From NCBI RefSeq assembly GCF_027587205.1, contig NZ_JAPDOD010000001.1, positions 372,001 to 436,000 on the forward strand: 64,000 nucleotides of DNA. Direction: 5' to 3'. This document shows, piece by piece, positions 43,273 through 51,785 of the stretch. The notes under the pieces were generated by a model. That model worked only from the letters and a program-made list of their open reading frames with translations. It did no database searches and was not told the origin of the DNA. Origin of the DNA: Solirubrobacter ginsenosidimutans. Lineage in GTDB: Bacteria; Actinomycetota; Thermoleophilia; Solirubrobacterales; Solirubrobacteraceae. Each line of letters begins with the position of its first letter. The first letter of the stretch is position 1. A program made the position numbers and the translations under genes.

Positions 43273-43791
43273 CTAACCACCGGCCATTCCGGCTTGGGCC
43301 TCAGCCAGGCCCGCCTTGAGGTTGCTCGCGCTGAGCCCGTCGATCGTGACGACGGACTTACGCACGGCATTGACGAGGGCATTCGCCACGAAATCGCTCC
43401 CCGAGGAGTCATAGACGGCGATCAGGCCGCCCGAGCCGTTTGGCAGCGCAGCGTCCAGTTTCTCGCCGATCCCGCTGGTGAGCCGGTGCTCGGCGAACTT
43501 GCCCACCAGAGCGCCGCCGGCGGCTCCGATCACGGTCGCGGCCAGCAGCGGCGGGGCGAAGAGCCCGACCACGAGTCCTGCGCCGCCGCCGAGCTTCGCG
43601 CCTCTGCGCCCGAGATGGTCACCGGTCTCCGTGACGTGCACCTCGCCGTCGGGGTCCTTCTGGACGAGGGCGACGCCCTCGATCGTGATGGTGTTGTCCT
43701 CGGCCAGCTTGAGGATCGCTTCGAAGTCCTTCTCAGCGAGATCCTCGAACAGGTACGCCGCGATCAGGACGTCCTTGTGGTCGTCGCTCAT
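43273..43791 (-). CDS. DUF1269-related protein
   Basis: The 172-residue paralogue of the 42251-42751 protein has DVLIAAYLFEDLAEKDFEAI, ITIEGVALVQKDPDGEVHVT, a Gly/Ala-rich hairpin (LGGGAGLVVGLFAPPLLAAT to GGALVGKFAEHR) and SGGLIAVYDSSGSDF. It overlaps the sulfatase stop by 4 bp and is followed 3 bp later by the SRPBCC gene. Function unknown. Confidence 0.85.
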   Translation of the reverse strand: MSDDHKDVLIAAYLFEDLAEKDFEAILKLAEDNTITIEGVALVQKDPDGEVHVTETGDHLGRRGAKLGGGAGLVVGLFAPPLLAATVIGAAGGALVGKFAEHRLTSGIGEKLDAALPNGSGGLIAVYDSSGSDFVANALVNAVRKSVVTIDGLSASNLKAGLAEAQAGMAGG

Positions 43792-46193
43792 GCCGTCACG
43801 CCGCGGACGGTATGGCCCTGAGAGGCGTGCTCGTGCAGGTCGTGCTCGTCTTGGTCGTCGAGGTGCGGCGCGACGTCGAAGACCACCTTCTTGACCGTTC
43901 CGGTGAACGCGAACGGCGCCTTACCGGCGTAGTTGCGGTCGACCACCAGCCCGTTGTCCTGGCCGACGTCAAGGCCGGCGTAGCCGCTGAAGCCGAACGG
44001 CACCGTGTGGTCCAACCGACCGGTTCCCGCCGCCTCGCCGTTGATGAACAGCGTGATCGTGCCCGGCGTCGCCGGCTTGGGCGCGTCCGCGGCGAAGGTG
44101 AGCTCGACGTTGACGTCACCGGTGGGCAGTTCGCGCTCGGACTCGAGCCGGTATTCGAAGACGCCGAGGAAGGCATAGGTGTGTTTGAGCTTTCCGTCTT
44201 CGACGAACAACGAGTAGCCGCCGAGGTGCCCGCCGTCGGCGACGATCACGCCTTCGGCGCCGCCTTCGGGAATCTGCAGGTCGGCGCTGATCGTGTAGGA
44301 GTGGTTGTAGACGCGGGGGACGAGGCCGGGGGCGACGTTCTGCACGTTGCCGTAGTACGTCACCGTCGTGTTCTCACCGAGCGGCGGCAGGATGCCGAAG
44401 AACGGCGAGAAGCCCGCCAGCAGCGGCTTGACGTGGTACTTCTCCGCTTCCTCCCAGAACAGGTCCTGCAACTCCTTGACCTTCTCCGGATGGCTCGCGG
44501 CCAGGTCGTTGGCCTGCGAGAAGTCCTCGGGTAGGTAGTAGAGCTCGACCGGGTCCGCGTCGGGGTCCCAGACGCCGGGAGCGAACGTCTTGAGCATCTC
44601 CGGGTCCAGGCGCCACGGGACGCGGGGCATCCGCATCGCCAGCCACCAGCCGTCCTTGTACATCGCCCGGTTGCCGAAGTTCTCGAAGTACTGCTGCGTG
44701 TGCCGTTCGGCGGCTTCCGGGTTCTCGAACGAGCCGGCGAACGTGGCGCCCGTCATCGGCTGTTGCTCGATGCCGTCGACGTGCGTCGGCTGCGGGAGCC
44801 CGACGATGTCCAGGATCGTCGGGCCGATGTCGCTGACGTGAGTGAACTGCGAGCGCAGCCCACCGGCGTCCTTGATCCGGTCCGGGTAGCTGACCACGAG
44901 CGGGTTGCGCGTGCCGCCGAGGTGCGAGGCGACCTGCTTGCCCCACGCAAACGGCGTGTTTGAAGCCCAGGCCCAGGCCGTCGAGTAGTGCGGGTACATC
45001 AGCTCGCTGCCCCAGGCTTCGACGCCGCCCCACTTCAGTGTGAGCTGCATCTGCTCCTCGTCGGTGAGCGGCAGCCCGTTGACCATCGTCCCCTCGTTGA
45101 AGGTGCCGGTCGGCGTGCCTTCGAGGCTGGCGCCGTTGTCGCCCCAGATCCACACCACGACGGTGTTCTCGAGCTCGCCCATCTCTTCGATCGAGTCCAG
45201 CAGCCGCCCGACGTGGTGGTCGGCGTTCTGCGAGTAGCCGGCGTAGACCTCCATCTGGTGCGCGAACAGCCGCTTGCTGTTCTCACTCAGCGAATCCCAC
45301 GCGGGCATCTCCTCCGGGCGCGGTGTGAGCTGCGTGTCGGGCGGGATGACGCCCAACGCCTTCTGGCGCGCGAAGGTCTCCTCGCGCAACTTGTCCCAGC
45401 CCTGGTCGAACTGCCCCTTGTAGCGGTCCGACCATTCCTTGGCCACGTGATGCGGGGCGTGGCTGCAGCCGGTCGAGTAAAAGAGCATCCACGGCTTGCT
45501 CGCGTCGTGACCGCGGACGCCGTGCAGCCAGTCGATCGCCTGATCGGTCATCGCCTCCGGGAAGTAGAACGGCTCGCCGTTCTTGCCGTCCTGGACGCCG
45601 ATGAACTTCTGGTTCTCGGCGATCATCGTGTCGTACTGCCCGGCCTCTGGAGCCAAGAAGCCCCAGTAGTAATCAAACCCCCAGGCGTTCGGCCAGTGAT
45701 GAAACGGGCCCGCCGGGCCCTGCTCGCCCTCCGGCGTCAGATGCCACTTGCCCACGCACGCCGTTGAATAGCCGTTCTCCTTCATCACCTTCGGAAACGG
45801 CGCCGCGTCCCGCGGCAACATCGCCGAATAGCCCGGAAACCCACCGGAGAACTCAGGGATGCCACCCATCCCGACGGCGTGATGGTTGCGGCCCGTCAGC
45901 AGCGACGCCCGCGTCGGCGAGCACATCGCGGTCACATGAAAACGGTTGTAACGCAGCCCCTGAGCGGCGATCCGGTCGTAGTTCGGGGTCTGGATCGGCC
46001 CGCCGAACGTACTCGGGTTCCCGAACCCCGCATCGTCGATCAACACCAGCAGGACGTTCGGCGCACCCTCCGGCGGCTCGGCATGACCGATCAGCCCCCA
46101 GTCCGGCTCCGAACCGGCGAGCGTCTTCGCGGTCACGCCGGTGAACGGCGGGCGCCGGAGCGGCAGCTTGGTGCGGTCGGTCGTGTCAGTCAT
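43788..46193 (-). CDS. Arylsulfatase (type I, formylglycine-dependent)
   Basis: The 801-residue protein belongs to the AtsA-like sulfatase family. NVLLVLIDDAGFGNPSTFGG carries the Ca2+-binding Asp53-Asp54, and MCSPTRASLLTGRNHH carries Cys91 within CxPxR, converted to formylglycine by a maturase not seen here. HLTPEGEQGPAGPFHHWPNA and WIWGDNGASLEGTPTGTFNE supply further active-site regions. Residues about 610-801 form a C-terminal beta-rich domain. No signal peptide is visible, so it may act in the cytoplasm. Substrates would be sulfate esters. It lies 13 bp downstream of the flavodoxin-like gene and is coupled to the DUF1269 gene. Confidence 0.93.
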   Translation of the reverse strand: MTDTTDRTKLPLRRPPFTGVTAKTLAGSEPDWGLIGHAEPPEGAPNVLLVLIDDAGFGNPSTFGGPIQTPNYDRIAAQGLRYNRFHVTAMCSPTRASLLTGRNHHAVGMGGIPEFSGGFPGYSAMLPRDAAPFPKVMKENGYSTACVGKWHLTPEGEQGPAGPFHHWPNAWGFDYYWGFLAPEAGQYDTMIAENQKFIGVQDGKNGEPFYFPEAMTDQAIDWLHGVRGHDASKPWMLFYSTGCSHAPHHVAKEWSDRYKGQFDQGWDKLREETFARQKALGVIPPDTQLTPRPEEMPAWDSLSENSKRLFAHQMEVYAGYSQNADHHVGRLLDSIEEMGELENTVVVWIWGDNGASLEGTPTGTFNEGTMVNGLPLTDEEQMQLTLKWGGVEAWGSELMYPHYSTAWAWASNTPFAWGKQVASHLGGTRNPLVVSYPDRIKDAGGLRSQFTHVSDIGPTILDIVGLPQPTHVDGIEQQPMTGATFAGSFENPEAAERHTQQYFENFGNRAMYKDGWWLAMRMPRVPWRLDPEMLKTFAPGVWDPDADPVELYYLPEDFSQANDLAASHPEKVKELQDLFWEEAEKYHVKPLLAGFSPFFGILPPLGENTTVTYYGNVQNVAPGLVPRVYNHSYTISADLQIPEGGAEGVIVADGGHLGGYSLFVEDGKLKHTYAFLGVFEYRLESERELPTGDVNVELTFAADAPKPATPGTITLFINGEAAGTGRLDHTVPFGFSGYAGLDVGQDNGLVVDRNYAGKAPFAFTGTVKKVVFDVAPHLDDQDEHDLHEHASQGHTVRGVTA

Positions 46194-46206
46194 CGATCAA
46201 GTCCTT

Positions 46207-46929
46207 TCAGACGCCAGCCGGCGTCAGTACGCGCTCTGCGAGCCCACGCGCGAACGCGCGACCCTCCTCGACCTGCGTGTCGCTGAGATTCGTCCTGGGA
46301 ATCGGCACCCCGACGAACCGCTCGCGGTACTCCCCGCTGCCCAGGTAGCTGATCAGCGACAGCAGCGACCGGATCTGCCCGCCGGCGTACGCGAAATGGA
46401 TCCCTTCGACGTACTTGCCGCCCTGCTCAACGCCCAGGTCCCGAACCGTCCGGTGGTTGTTCCCCCAGTACCGGCGGCAGACCACGACGTCCGTAAACGG
46501 CGTTCCGTCGAGCAGCGCGCCGGTCGTCGGCAACTTCAGGAACGACCGGATCGGCATGCACGTCGTCAGCCACCACGTCGGCGAGAAGACACAGACGAGG
46601 TCATACGCGCCGCCTTCCGCCTCCGGCGGGACGCGGATCTCGCCGGTCTTGCGCCGCACCTGTGCCGGCATCATCCCCAACACATCCAGAAACGCGTGCG
46701 ACATCGGAAACCGCTTGAATCGGTCGACGTACTTCGCGTCGGTGAACTCGATCGCGGCCTGAGTCACCTCGCACCCGCGCTCGCGCAGCTCGCCCGCCAT
46801 CGCGTCGGACATCTTGAGCGCCTGCTGGGTATAGGTGTAATGAACGAGCAGCACGTGGGGTCGGCCGGTCGTCACGGGTGCTTCGTGCGTCTCGCCGACC
46901 ACTGGTAGATCAGGCGGGTCAGAAGGCAT
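46207..46929 (-). CDS. Flavodoxin-like protein
   Basis: The 240-residue protein starts best at ATG 46929. The flavodoxin-fold start HVLLVHYTYTQQALKMSDAM has the T-x-T/Q phosphate-loop character (YTYTQQA). Later CVFSPTWWLTTCMPIRSFLK and VVVCRRYWGNNHRTVRDLGV fit the FMN or NADPH-type loops. It may be an oxidoreductase or a flavin-binding protein. The longer open frame reaching 47004 would cross the 17-bp repeat and is disfavoured. It is first in the operon that continues with the sulfatase. Confidence 0.75.
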   Translation of the reverse strand: MPSDPPDLPVVGETHEAPVTTGRPHVLLVHYTYTQQALKMSDAMAGELRERGCEVTQAAIEFTDAKYVDRFKRFPMSHAFLDVLGMMPAQVRRKTGEIRVPPEAEGGAYDLVCVFSPTWWLTTCMPIRSFLKLPTTGALLDGTPFTDVVVCRRYWGNNHRTVRDLGVEQGGKYVEGIHFAYAGGQIRSLLSLISYLGSGEYRERFVGVPIPRTNLSDTQVEEGRAFARGLAERVLTPAGV

Positions 46930-46998
46930 GGCGTTCCTTGGCAGGGGATGTGGTCGCTGGAACGACACGCACGCTAGTTCCGACCCGCAGCCCCCGCA

Positions 46999-47015
46999 TC
47001 GCACGATACGGGTGA
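46999..47015. promoter_or_regulatory. 17-bp inverted repeat, degenerate left half (TCGCAC-GATAC-GGGTGA)
   Basis: The right half-site is perfect. It lies 70 bp upstream of the flavodoxin-like start (46929), so it would control the sulfatase operon. Confidence 0.45.
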
Positions 47016-47160
47016 TCGCTATCGATGCGGCCGCGGACGTGGCTTCACCCGATCTGACTGATGCCGCGCCTGCTCGGCTGCGTCAGTGTGGGACCGACAT
47101 CGACGCGGGCCAGGGAGATCCGGGTCGCCACCGTCAAGGTCAACGCGAAGAGCAACGAAC

Positions 47161-47319
47161 ATGGCAGATGCGTCTCTGGTTGAACTCGGTCCCGTCGAGG
47201 CGTCCGCGCCGCGGCGATGGAGCCCGGCAGCACCGCCGGAGTGCTCATCTGGGAGAACCTGTGGGCCGGGCCGTTCGCGGCCGCGGCCGTCACACCCGGC
47301 CGTCGCCGGCGAATCTAGT
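47161..47319 (+). pseudogene. DUF6325 gene remnant with internal deletion
   Basis: ATG 47161 gives MADASLVELGPVEASAP, whose LGPVE matches the usual DUF6325 N-terminus (‘LGPVEYLVIEFPG’). About 40 bases later, from 47218 in a shifted frame, MEPGSTAGVLIWENLWAGPF AAAAV appears, which is the C-terminal ‘EPGSxAxVLVWENxWA’ block, ending at TAG 47317. The ~80 residues normally between the blocks are absent, so this is a deletion remnant. Intact family members are about 140 residues. Confidence 0.7.
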
Positions 47320-47457
47320 CCTGCGCGATTCCCAACTACCTAGCTCGCGCCGCTCGCTGCGGCGCGGCGGCCATGCCCTCTTCGTCGGATCTCCGAGCTT
47401 GTGGTGTCCCAGCGCCGCCTTGTTCCACCGCCTGCCGGGGCTAGTCGCTCGCCGCCT

Positions 47458-47679
47458 CTACGGCCTGATAATCATCACCGCGAGGAAGATGCCGATGGAC
47501 ATCGCCGTGGCAAGAGCGACGCGGGCGAGCGAGCGTCGCAGTCGCAGGGCCGTCGGGGCGACGGCGGCCCGCAGCCAACGAGCGGGAACAAGCCGCAACA
47601 TCGGCCAATGACGACGACTCGAGGCCACGATCAGTTCTTGCAGCAGTCGGTCGACCGCGACGCTAAGCACCTTGGCCAT
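47458..47679 (-). CDS. Possible 73-residue membrane protein
   Basis: From ATG 47679 the product starts MAKVLSVAVDRLLQELIVAS and ends with one hydrophobic segment (VALATAMSIGIFLAVMII) and RP. The basic middle (LRLRRSLAR) before the helix suits a single-pass protein. It lies in an otherwise decayed region, so it may not be functional. Confidence 0.35.
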   Translation of the reverse strand: MAKVLSVAVDRLLQELIVASSRRHWPMLRLVPARWLRAAVAPTALRLRRSLARVALATAMSIGIFLAVMIIRP

Positions 47680-48051
47680 CGAGTGAGGATACGTCCGGAC
47701 TCGGTCAAGCGGCGAGGGTGCACGGCGCTGCCCGCAATCGCACTGGCACCGCAGCAATGGCATCCACGCGAACGGCACCGCGACCGGGTGGTTTTTCGAC
47801 CCCCCGATTCGAGCGGTCGAAGCATGCCCTCGGGTGTCTCGCGTTCTTCCGCCCACTCGGCGAGTGCCGCTTCATCGGCGGATGCTTGGAGAACGCGCGC
47901 TCGAAGTAGGGGTCGGCGTCCGATGTGGCACCGTCGGGGCCGAGCAGGTCATCGAGCAGCGCGCGCCGCTCACCTCCGCGTCCCAGCGGTAGGTGAAGGT
48001 GTCGCCGGACTTGTTCGTGCCCGGTCGGGCTTGATGGCCGCTGGACGCCGA

Positions 48052-49149
48052 TCAGGCGCTGCCCGGCCGCAGCGTCCAGAGCTGATGCGACCCGGTGACG
48101 GCGAGGATCACGCCGCCCGAGCGATCGGGGACCATGCCGGTCGGGCCCGACAGCGCCGCGGAGGTGGCGAGCAGCCCGTCGCTCGGGTGGCTCGTTCCGC
48201 CGCCCGCGATCGTGTTGATCCTGCCGCCGAGTTCGATCGAGCGCACCCGGCCGCTCGACCCGCCTTCGGTCACGAGCAGGCGGCGTGAGCGGTCGACCAT
48301 CAGGCTCGTCGGCTCGCTGAGCGTTGCCTTGGAGGCGGGGCCGCCGTCACCGGTCGAGGCATCGATGCCGTTGCCGGCGATCGTGTGGATGACGCCGGAC
48401 GGGTCGACGCGGCGCACCCGCTGGTCCCCCTGATCGGCGATGAGCACGTCACCCGCGGCGGTGACCGCGAGGCCGGTCGGCTTGGTCAGGCTCGCTTGGG
48501 TGGCCGGCTTGTCGTCGCCGTCGTAGCCGGTGCCGCCGTCGCCCGCGATCGTGGAGATCGTGCCGTCGGGGTCGACGCGCCGGATCAGCCGTTCGCCCAT
48601 CTCGGCGATCAGGATGCCGCCCTCCGCGTCCAGGGCGAGCGTCGTCGGCAGGTTCAGATCCGCCTGCGTGGCGGGTCCTCCGTTCCGGTAGCCGCCGGCG
48701 AAGCCGGTTCCCGCCACGGTCGTGATCGTCCCGTCGGGGTCGACGCGGCGGACCCGGTAGTTGTGCTGATCGGCGATCAGGATGCCGCCCGCAGCGTCGA
48801 CGATGACCCCCGTCGGGTGGTTGAGCTGCGCGTTCGTCGCCGGGCCGCCGTCACCCGCGAAGCCCGCGATCCCCGAGCCTGCGACGGTCGTGATGACGCC
48901 GTCCGGCGTGATCTTGCGGATGCGGTTGCTGAGGTCGGCGACGAGCACGTCACCCGCCGCATCGACGGCCACGCCCATGGGGGAGTAGAGCTGCGCGCCG
49001 ACCGACGGGCCGCCATCGCCCAGATACCCGGCGACGCCGGTGCCCGCGAGCAGTTGAAGCGTCGGCGCCGGCGCCGTCGCGGACGCCACGGGTGTGGCGA
49101 GGCCGGCCAACCCGACCAGCGCGAGGAACACAGCAACACGGGTTGGCAC
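48052..49149 (-). CDS. Secreted NHL-repeat beta-propeller protein
   Basis: The 365-residue protein starts at GTG 49149 with a signal peptide (MPTRVAVFLALVGLAGLATP, cleavage near ASATA). Six NHL-type repeats of about 55 residues follow, with repeating elements such as LNHPTGVIVDAAGGILIADQ, NYRVRRVDPDGTITTVAGTG and GDGGPATNAQL, giving a six-bladed propeller that ends with SHQLWTLRPGS. Such proteins bind ligands or other proteins extracellularly. No catalytic motif is visible. It stands alone, 74 bp after the DUF2007 gene on the same strand. Confidence 0.88.
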   Translation of the reverse strand: MPTRVAVFLALVGLAGLATPVASATAPAPTLQLLAGTGVAGYLGDGGPSVGAQLYSPMGVAVDAAGDVLVADLSNRIRKITPDGVITTVAGSGIAGFAGDGGPATNAQLNHPTGVIVDAAGGILIADQHNYRVRRVDPDGTITTVAGTGFAGGYRNGGPATQADLNLPTTLALDAEGGILIAEMGERLIRRVDPDGTISTIAGDGGTGYDGDDKPATQASLTKPTGLAVTAAGDVLIADQGDQRVRRVDPSGVIHTIAGNGIDASTGDGGPASKATLSEPTSLMVDRSRRLLVTEGGSSGRVRSIELGGRINTIAGGGTSHPSDGLLATSAALSGPTGMVPDRSGGVILAVTGSHQLWTLRPGSA

Positions 49150-49223
49150 GGCGGTACCTCCTGGCGACGGTCTCTGGCGGATACGCGAGACGACGCCTGA
49201 ACGCCGTGCCTATTCCCTTCGAC

Positions 49224-49421
49224 TCACTCGCCCAGGAGCTCTCTCGCTTCGTCGGCTCGGTCGGCGGGGACGGCGATGGCGTACGAGGCGCCGGCACCGG
49301 AAAGCGCGGCCGTCTGACCGGATTCCACGACGCACGGGATGCCGCTCTGCTCGAGCCGTTGTCTGATCAACTCGGCCATCGCCTGGTTGTCAGCTCGTTC
49401 GACGGTCACGTAGTCACTCAC
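49224..49421 (-). CDS. DUF2007-like small protein (putative signal-transducing)
   Basis: The 65-residue product reads VTVERADNQAMAELIRQRLE, QSGIPCVVESG and a C-terminal IAVPADRADEARELLGE. This matches the DUF2007 ferredoxin-like pattern (‘lvrvptpaEAellrslLeaaGIpa... V...dleeAreiL’). One Cys lies at the GIPC position. Function unknown. It is preceded by an 82-bp gap from the MaoC-like gene. Confidence 0.8.
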   Translation of the reverse strand: MSDYVTVERADNQAMAELIRQRLEQSGIPCVVESGQTAALSGAGASYAIAVPADRADEARELLGE

Positions 49422-49503
49422 CGCGTTCTCCTCGGCCTCGTCGAATCGCGACTGCGATTCGGGTCGGACCCTACCGCCGGGGGTACGTCTCAGGGAGCGA
49501 GCG

Positions 49504-50505
49504 TCACGCGTGGGCGGCGATCAGGCGCCAATCCAGGACGTCGGCGGAGGTCCCGTCGGCGCGTCGCGCGCTGACCTGGGAGCGCAGGTGCAAGAGTCCG
49601 CCCGAGTCGCTCAGCGGCGTGCGCTGCTCGAGGTGCACGGTCGAGGTGAGGACGTCGTCCTCGAAGACGGGCGCGAGGTGATCGCAGCTGTGCCACGCGA
49701 GGATGAAGGCGAGGTCGGGCAGAGCGCGGGTGAGCTGGGCGGCGGCGAGGCCGATGGTGTGTCCGCCGTAGACGAGCCGGCGCCCGCCTTGGCCGGCGGC
49801 GCGGTCGTGGTGGGCCAGCGCGACGTTGGTCGTCAGGCGTGCGAGCTCGGGCGCGGAGCTGACGACGTCGCCGCCGTCGATCTCCCATGTCGTGCCCTCC
49901 CGGAAGTCGGCGAACGCGGGGCCCTGCGAGCGCAGCGGGGCGAGGTCCCAGCCGGCGATGGCCTCGGCGAGCAGCGCGGGGTCGAGATCGGGGGTGCCGG
50001 CGTGGATGTCGTCCGCGTGGCCGGTGACCGCGGCCGGGTCGCGCAGCGGCAGCATCGCGCAGCGCGTGAAGTCCAGCACGAGGCGCTCCTGCTGGTCGAC
50101 GGTGTGGATCCGCAGCACCGCGAGGCCGGTGGCGGCCCGATCGGGCCGCGGCCGGTTCTGCTTGAGCGCGACGACCTCGGTCGCGGTGTGCAGGGTGTCG
50201 CCGATCAGCGGCGCGCGGTGCAGCCGCAGGCCGCGGTAGAAGAGGTTCGCGATCACGCGCTGCGTGAGCAGCGTGGATTGGCCGATGGCGGTGTCGCAGA
50301 CGAGCGCGGGATGCGCGAGCGGCCGCTCGGCGCCGAGCACGCGGTACGCGAGCGGCGCGTCGAGCGCGAGCCGCAGGCGACCGCCGAGGATCGCCTGGTG
50401 CAGCGCGGCGTGCCCCTCGGTCAGGGTGATCGCCGGGGCGCGGCGCTCGACGTAGCCGACGCGGAGGTCCTCGAAGTACGGGCCGCTGACCTGGATCGCG
50501 GTCAT
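49504..50505 (-). CDS. Mesaconyl-CoA hydratase-like double-hotdog (MaoC) protein
   Basis: The 333-residue protein has two MaoC/hotdog halves: GPYFEDLRVGYVERRAPAIT start, IGQSTLLTQRVIANLFYRGL in the first half, and FADFREGTTWEIDGGDVVSS and HHDRAAGQGGRRLVYGGHTI in the second. The IGQSTxxTQRVxANLFYRGL block is close to mesaconyl-CoA hydratases (Mch) that interconvert mesaconyl-CoA with a hydroxyacyl-CoA (methylmalyl- or citramalyl-CoA). It overlaps the methylaspartate ammonia-lyase stop by 4 bp (ATGA), so it is translated with the enzyme that makes mesaconate. The exact regiochemistry cannot be read from sequence. Confidence 0.8.
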   Translation of the reverse strand: MTAIQVSGPYFEDLRVGYVERRAPAITLTEGHAALHQAILGGRLRLALDAPLAYRVLGAERPLAHPALVCDTAIGQSTLLTQRVIANLFYRGLRLHRAPLIGDTLHTATEVVALKQNRPRPDRAATGLAVLRIHTVDQQERLVLDFTRCAMLPLRDPAAVTGHADDIHAGTPDLDPALLAEAIAGWDLAPLRSQGPAFADFREGTTWEIDGGDVVSSAPELARLTTNVALAHHDRAAGQGGRRLVYGGHTIGLAAAQLTRALPDLAFILAWHSCDHLAPVFEDDVLTSTVHLEQRTPLSDSGGLLHLRSQVSARRADGTSADVLDWRLIAAHA

Positions 50506-51752
50506 GTCCGACTCGGCGTCAGCGCCGCGCTGAGCGCGAGCGTGCGCTGCATCTCGTTGCGGACGATCGAGAGGCCCTCGTCCACGCCCATCCCGGGCTT
50601 GGCCAGCAATTGGTCGGCGTGCGCGCCGAGCGCGAGGTGCACCGACACCTGCGCCGAGCGCTCGGTCTCACAGCACGACCCGCCGATGTGGGCGATCACG
50701 CCATGGGCCTGGCAGTCGATGACCGCCTCGACGACGTGGTGGATCGAGCCCAGGTCCGGGGTCTTGATCTGCACCATGTCGGCCGCCCGGGCGCGGTTGA
50801 ACAAGCGGATGTCGTCGACCGTGTTGGCCCACTCGTCGGCGACGATCTCCACCCGCCCGGCCAGCCGCCCGCGCAACGCCGCCAGCTCGCGGATCTGTCC
50901 ATCGCGGGAGCCGGCGTCGAGCGGGTGCTCGACGCGCAGCGCGAACGGACGCGCCGCCTCGGCCATGGCGACCAGCACGCCGGCGACGCGTTCGAGGTCG
51001 CCGTCGCAGACGTCACCGAGCGTGCCGTAGACGTCGAAGTGCAGGATCGGCGCGTAGCCGTCCGAGCGCCGCAGGTGCTCGACGCGCTCGCTCACCCAGC
51101 GCACGTAGGCGATCAGCTCACGGCCGTTCTCGCCGACCAGCGAGCGGTGATTGATCAGCCCGTGGGGCAGCGAGTCCGCCTCCTTGAGGATCATCTTGTC
51201 GACGTTGCTGTGGCGCTCCTCGCCGGACTGCGCGTAGACCGGAATCGCCTGGAGCCGGGGGTCGAGGTCCCACTCGGCGGCGACCACGTCGGCCATCGTG
51301 CGCCCCGCGCGCCGCGCCGCGGCATCCAGCAGCGCCTGTGAGAGCCCGTAGCTCGCCGCCGTGCCGAAGCCGTCGATGTCATTCGCGAGGCCGTCGATCA
51401 GCGCGAGCGTGGAGCGGAAGTCGCCGACCGGCGTGCCGACCAGGCGCGGGGCGACCTCGCGGGTGAAGACCTGGGCGAGCGCGTGCGCCCGCAGCCGCGG
51501 TTCGCGGCCACCGACGCCGGCGTACTGGACGCTCACGCAGTCGCCGTGCGCGACATGGCCGTCGCTGAGCACCAGCAGGACCGAGACCGCCTCGGCCGGG
51601 GTACGGATCGCGTCGAACCCGGGCGTCAGCGGGGCGCCCACGTAGGCCAGCCCGTCGCGGGCCGCGCCCGCCTTGATCGCCGCCTGGTCGTCGGCGAAGA
51701 ACCCGCTCGTCGCGGGCACCGCCAGGACGTGTGCGATTGTCAGCTCACCCAT
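50502..51752 (-). CDS. mal: Methylaspartate ammonia-lyase
   Basis: The 416-residue enolase-superfamily enzyme converts L-threo-3-methylaspartate to mesaconate and ammonia. Family features: ALIDGLANDIDGFGTAASYG, PVYAQSGEERHSNVDKMILK, GLINHRSLVGENG with His202 (site of His194 in the clostridial enzyme), HFDVYGTLGDVC and VEHPLDAGSRDGQI (metal ligands), VADEWANTVDD, and MVQIKTPDLGSIHH with Lys330 (site of catalytic Lys331). The length matches the ~413-residue family. It is divergent from a class III CoA-transferase, 33 bp between starts, and coupled to the hydratase. Glutamate mutase, which supplies methylaspartate, is not in the window. Confidence 0.92.
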   Translation of the reverse strand: MGELTIAHVLAVPATSGFFADDQAAIKAGAARDGLAYVGAPLTPGFDAIRTPAEAVSVLLVLSDGHVAHGDCVSVQYAGVGGREPRLRAHALAQVFTREVAPRLVGTPVGDFRSTLALIDGLANDIDGFGTAASYGLSQALLDAAARRAGRTMADVVAAEWDLDPRLQAIPVYAQSGEERHSNVDKMILKEADSLPHGLINHRSLVGENGRELIAYVRWVSERVEHLRRSDGYAPILHFDVYGTLGDVCDGDLERVAGVLVAMAEAARPFALRVEHPLDAGSRDGQIRELAALRGRLAGRVEIVADEWANTVDDIRLFNRARAADMVQIKTPDLGSIHHVVEAVIDCQAHGVIAHIGGSCCETERSAQVSVHLALGAHADQLLAKPGMGVDEGLSIVRNEMQRTLALSAALTPSRT

Positions 51753-51785
51753 GCCGTGCAGTGTGCATCACGAGGCCTCAAGACC

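Larger units (their letters stand above)
46930..48051. other. 1.1-kb stretch without an intact recognisable gene
   Basis: It holds the 17-bp repeat at 46999-47015, a DUF6325 remnant (47161-47319), a possible 73-residue ORF (47458-47679) and coding debris. A minus-strand frame at about 47800-47890 reads ASADEAALAEWAEERETPEG and then degrades. Frames from 47880 to 48040 (GDTFTYRWD; RALLDDLLGPDGA) also look like gene fragments without starts or known families. The stretch looks like decayed genes. Confidence 0.6.
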
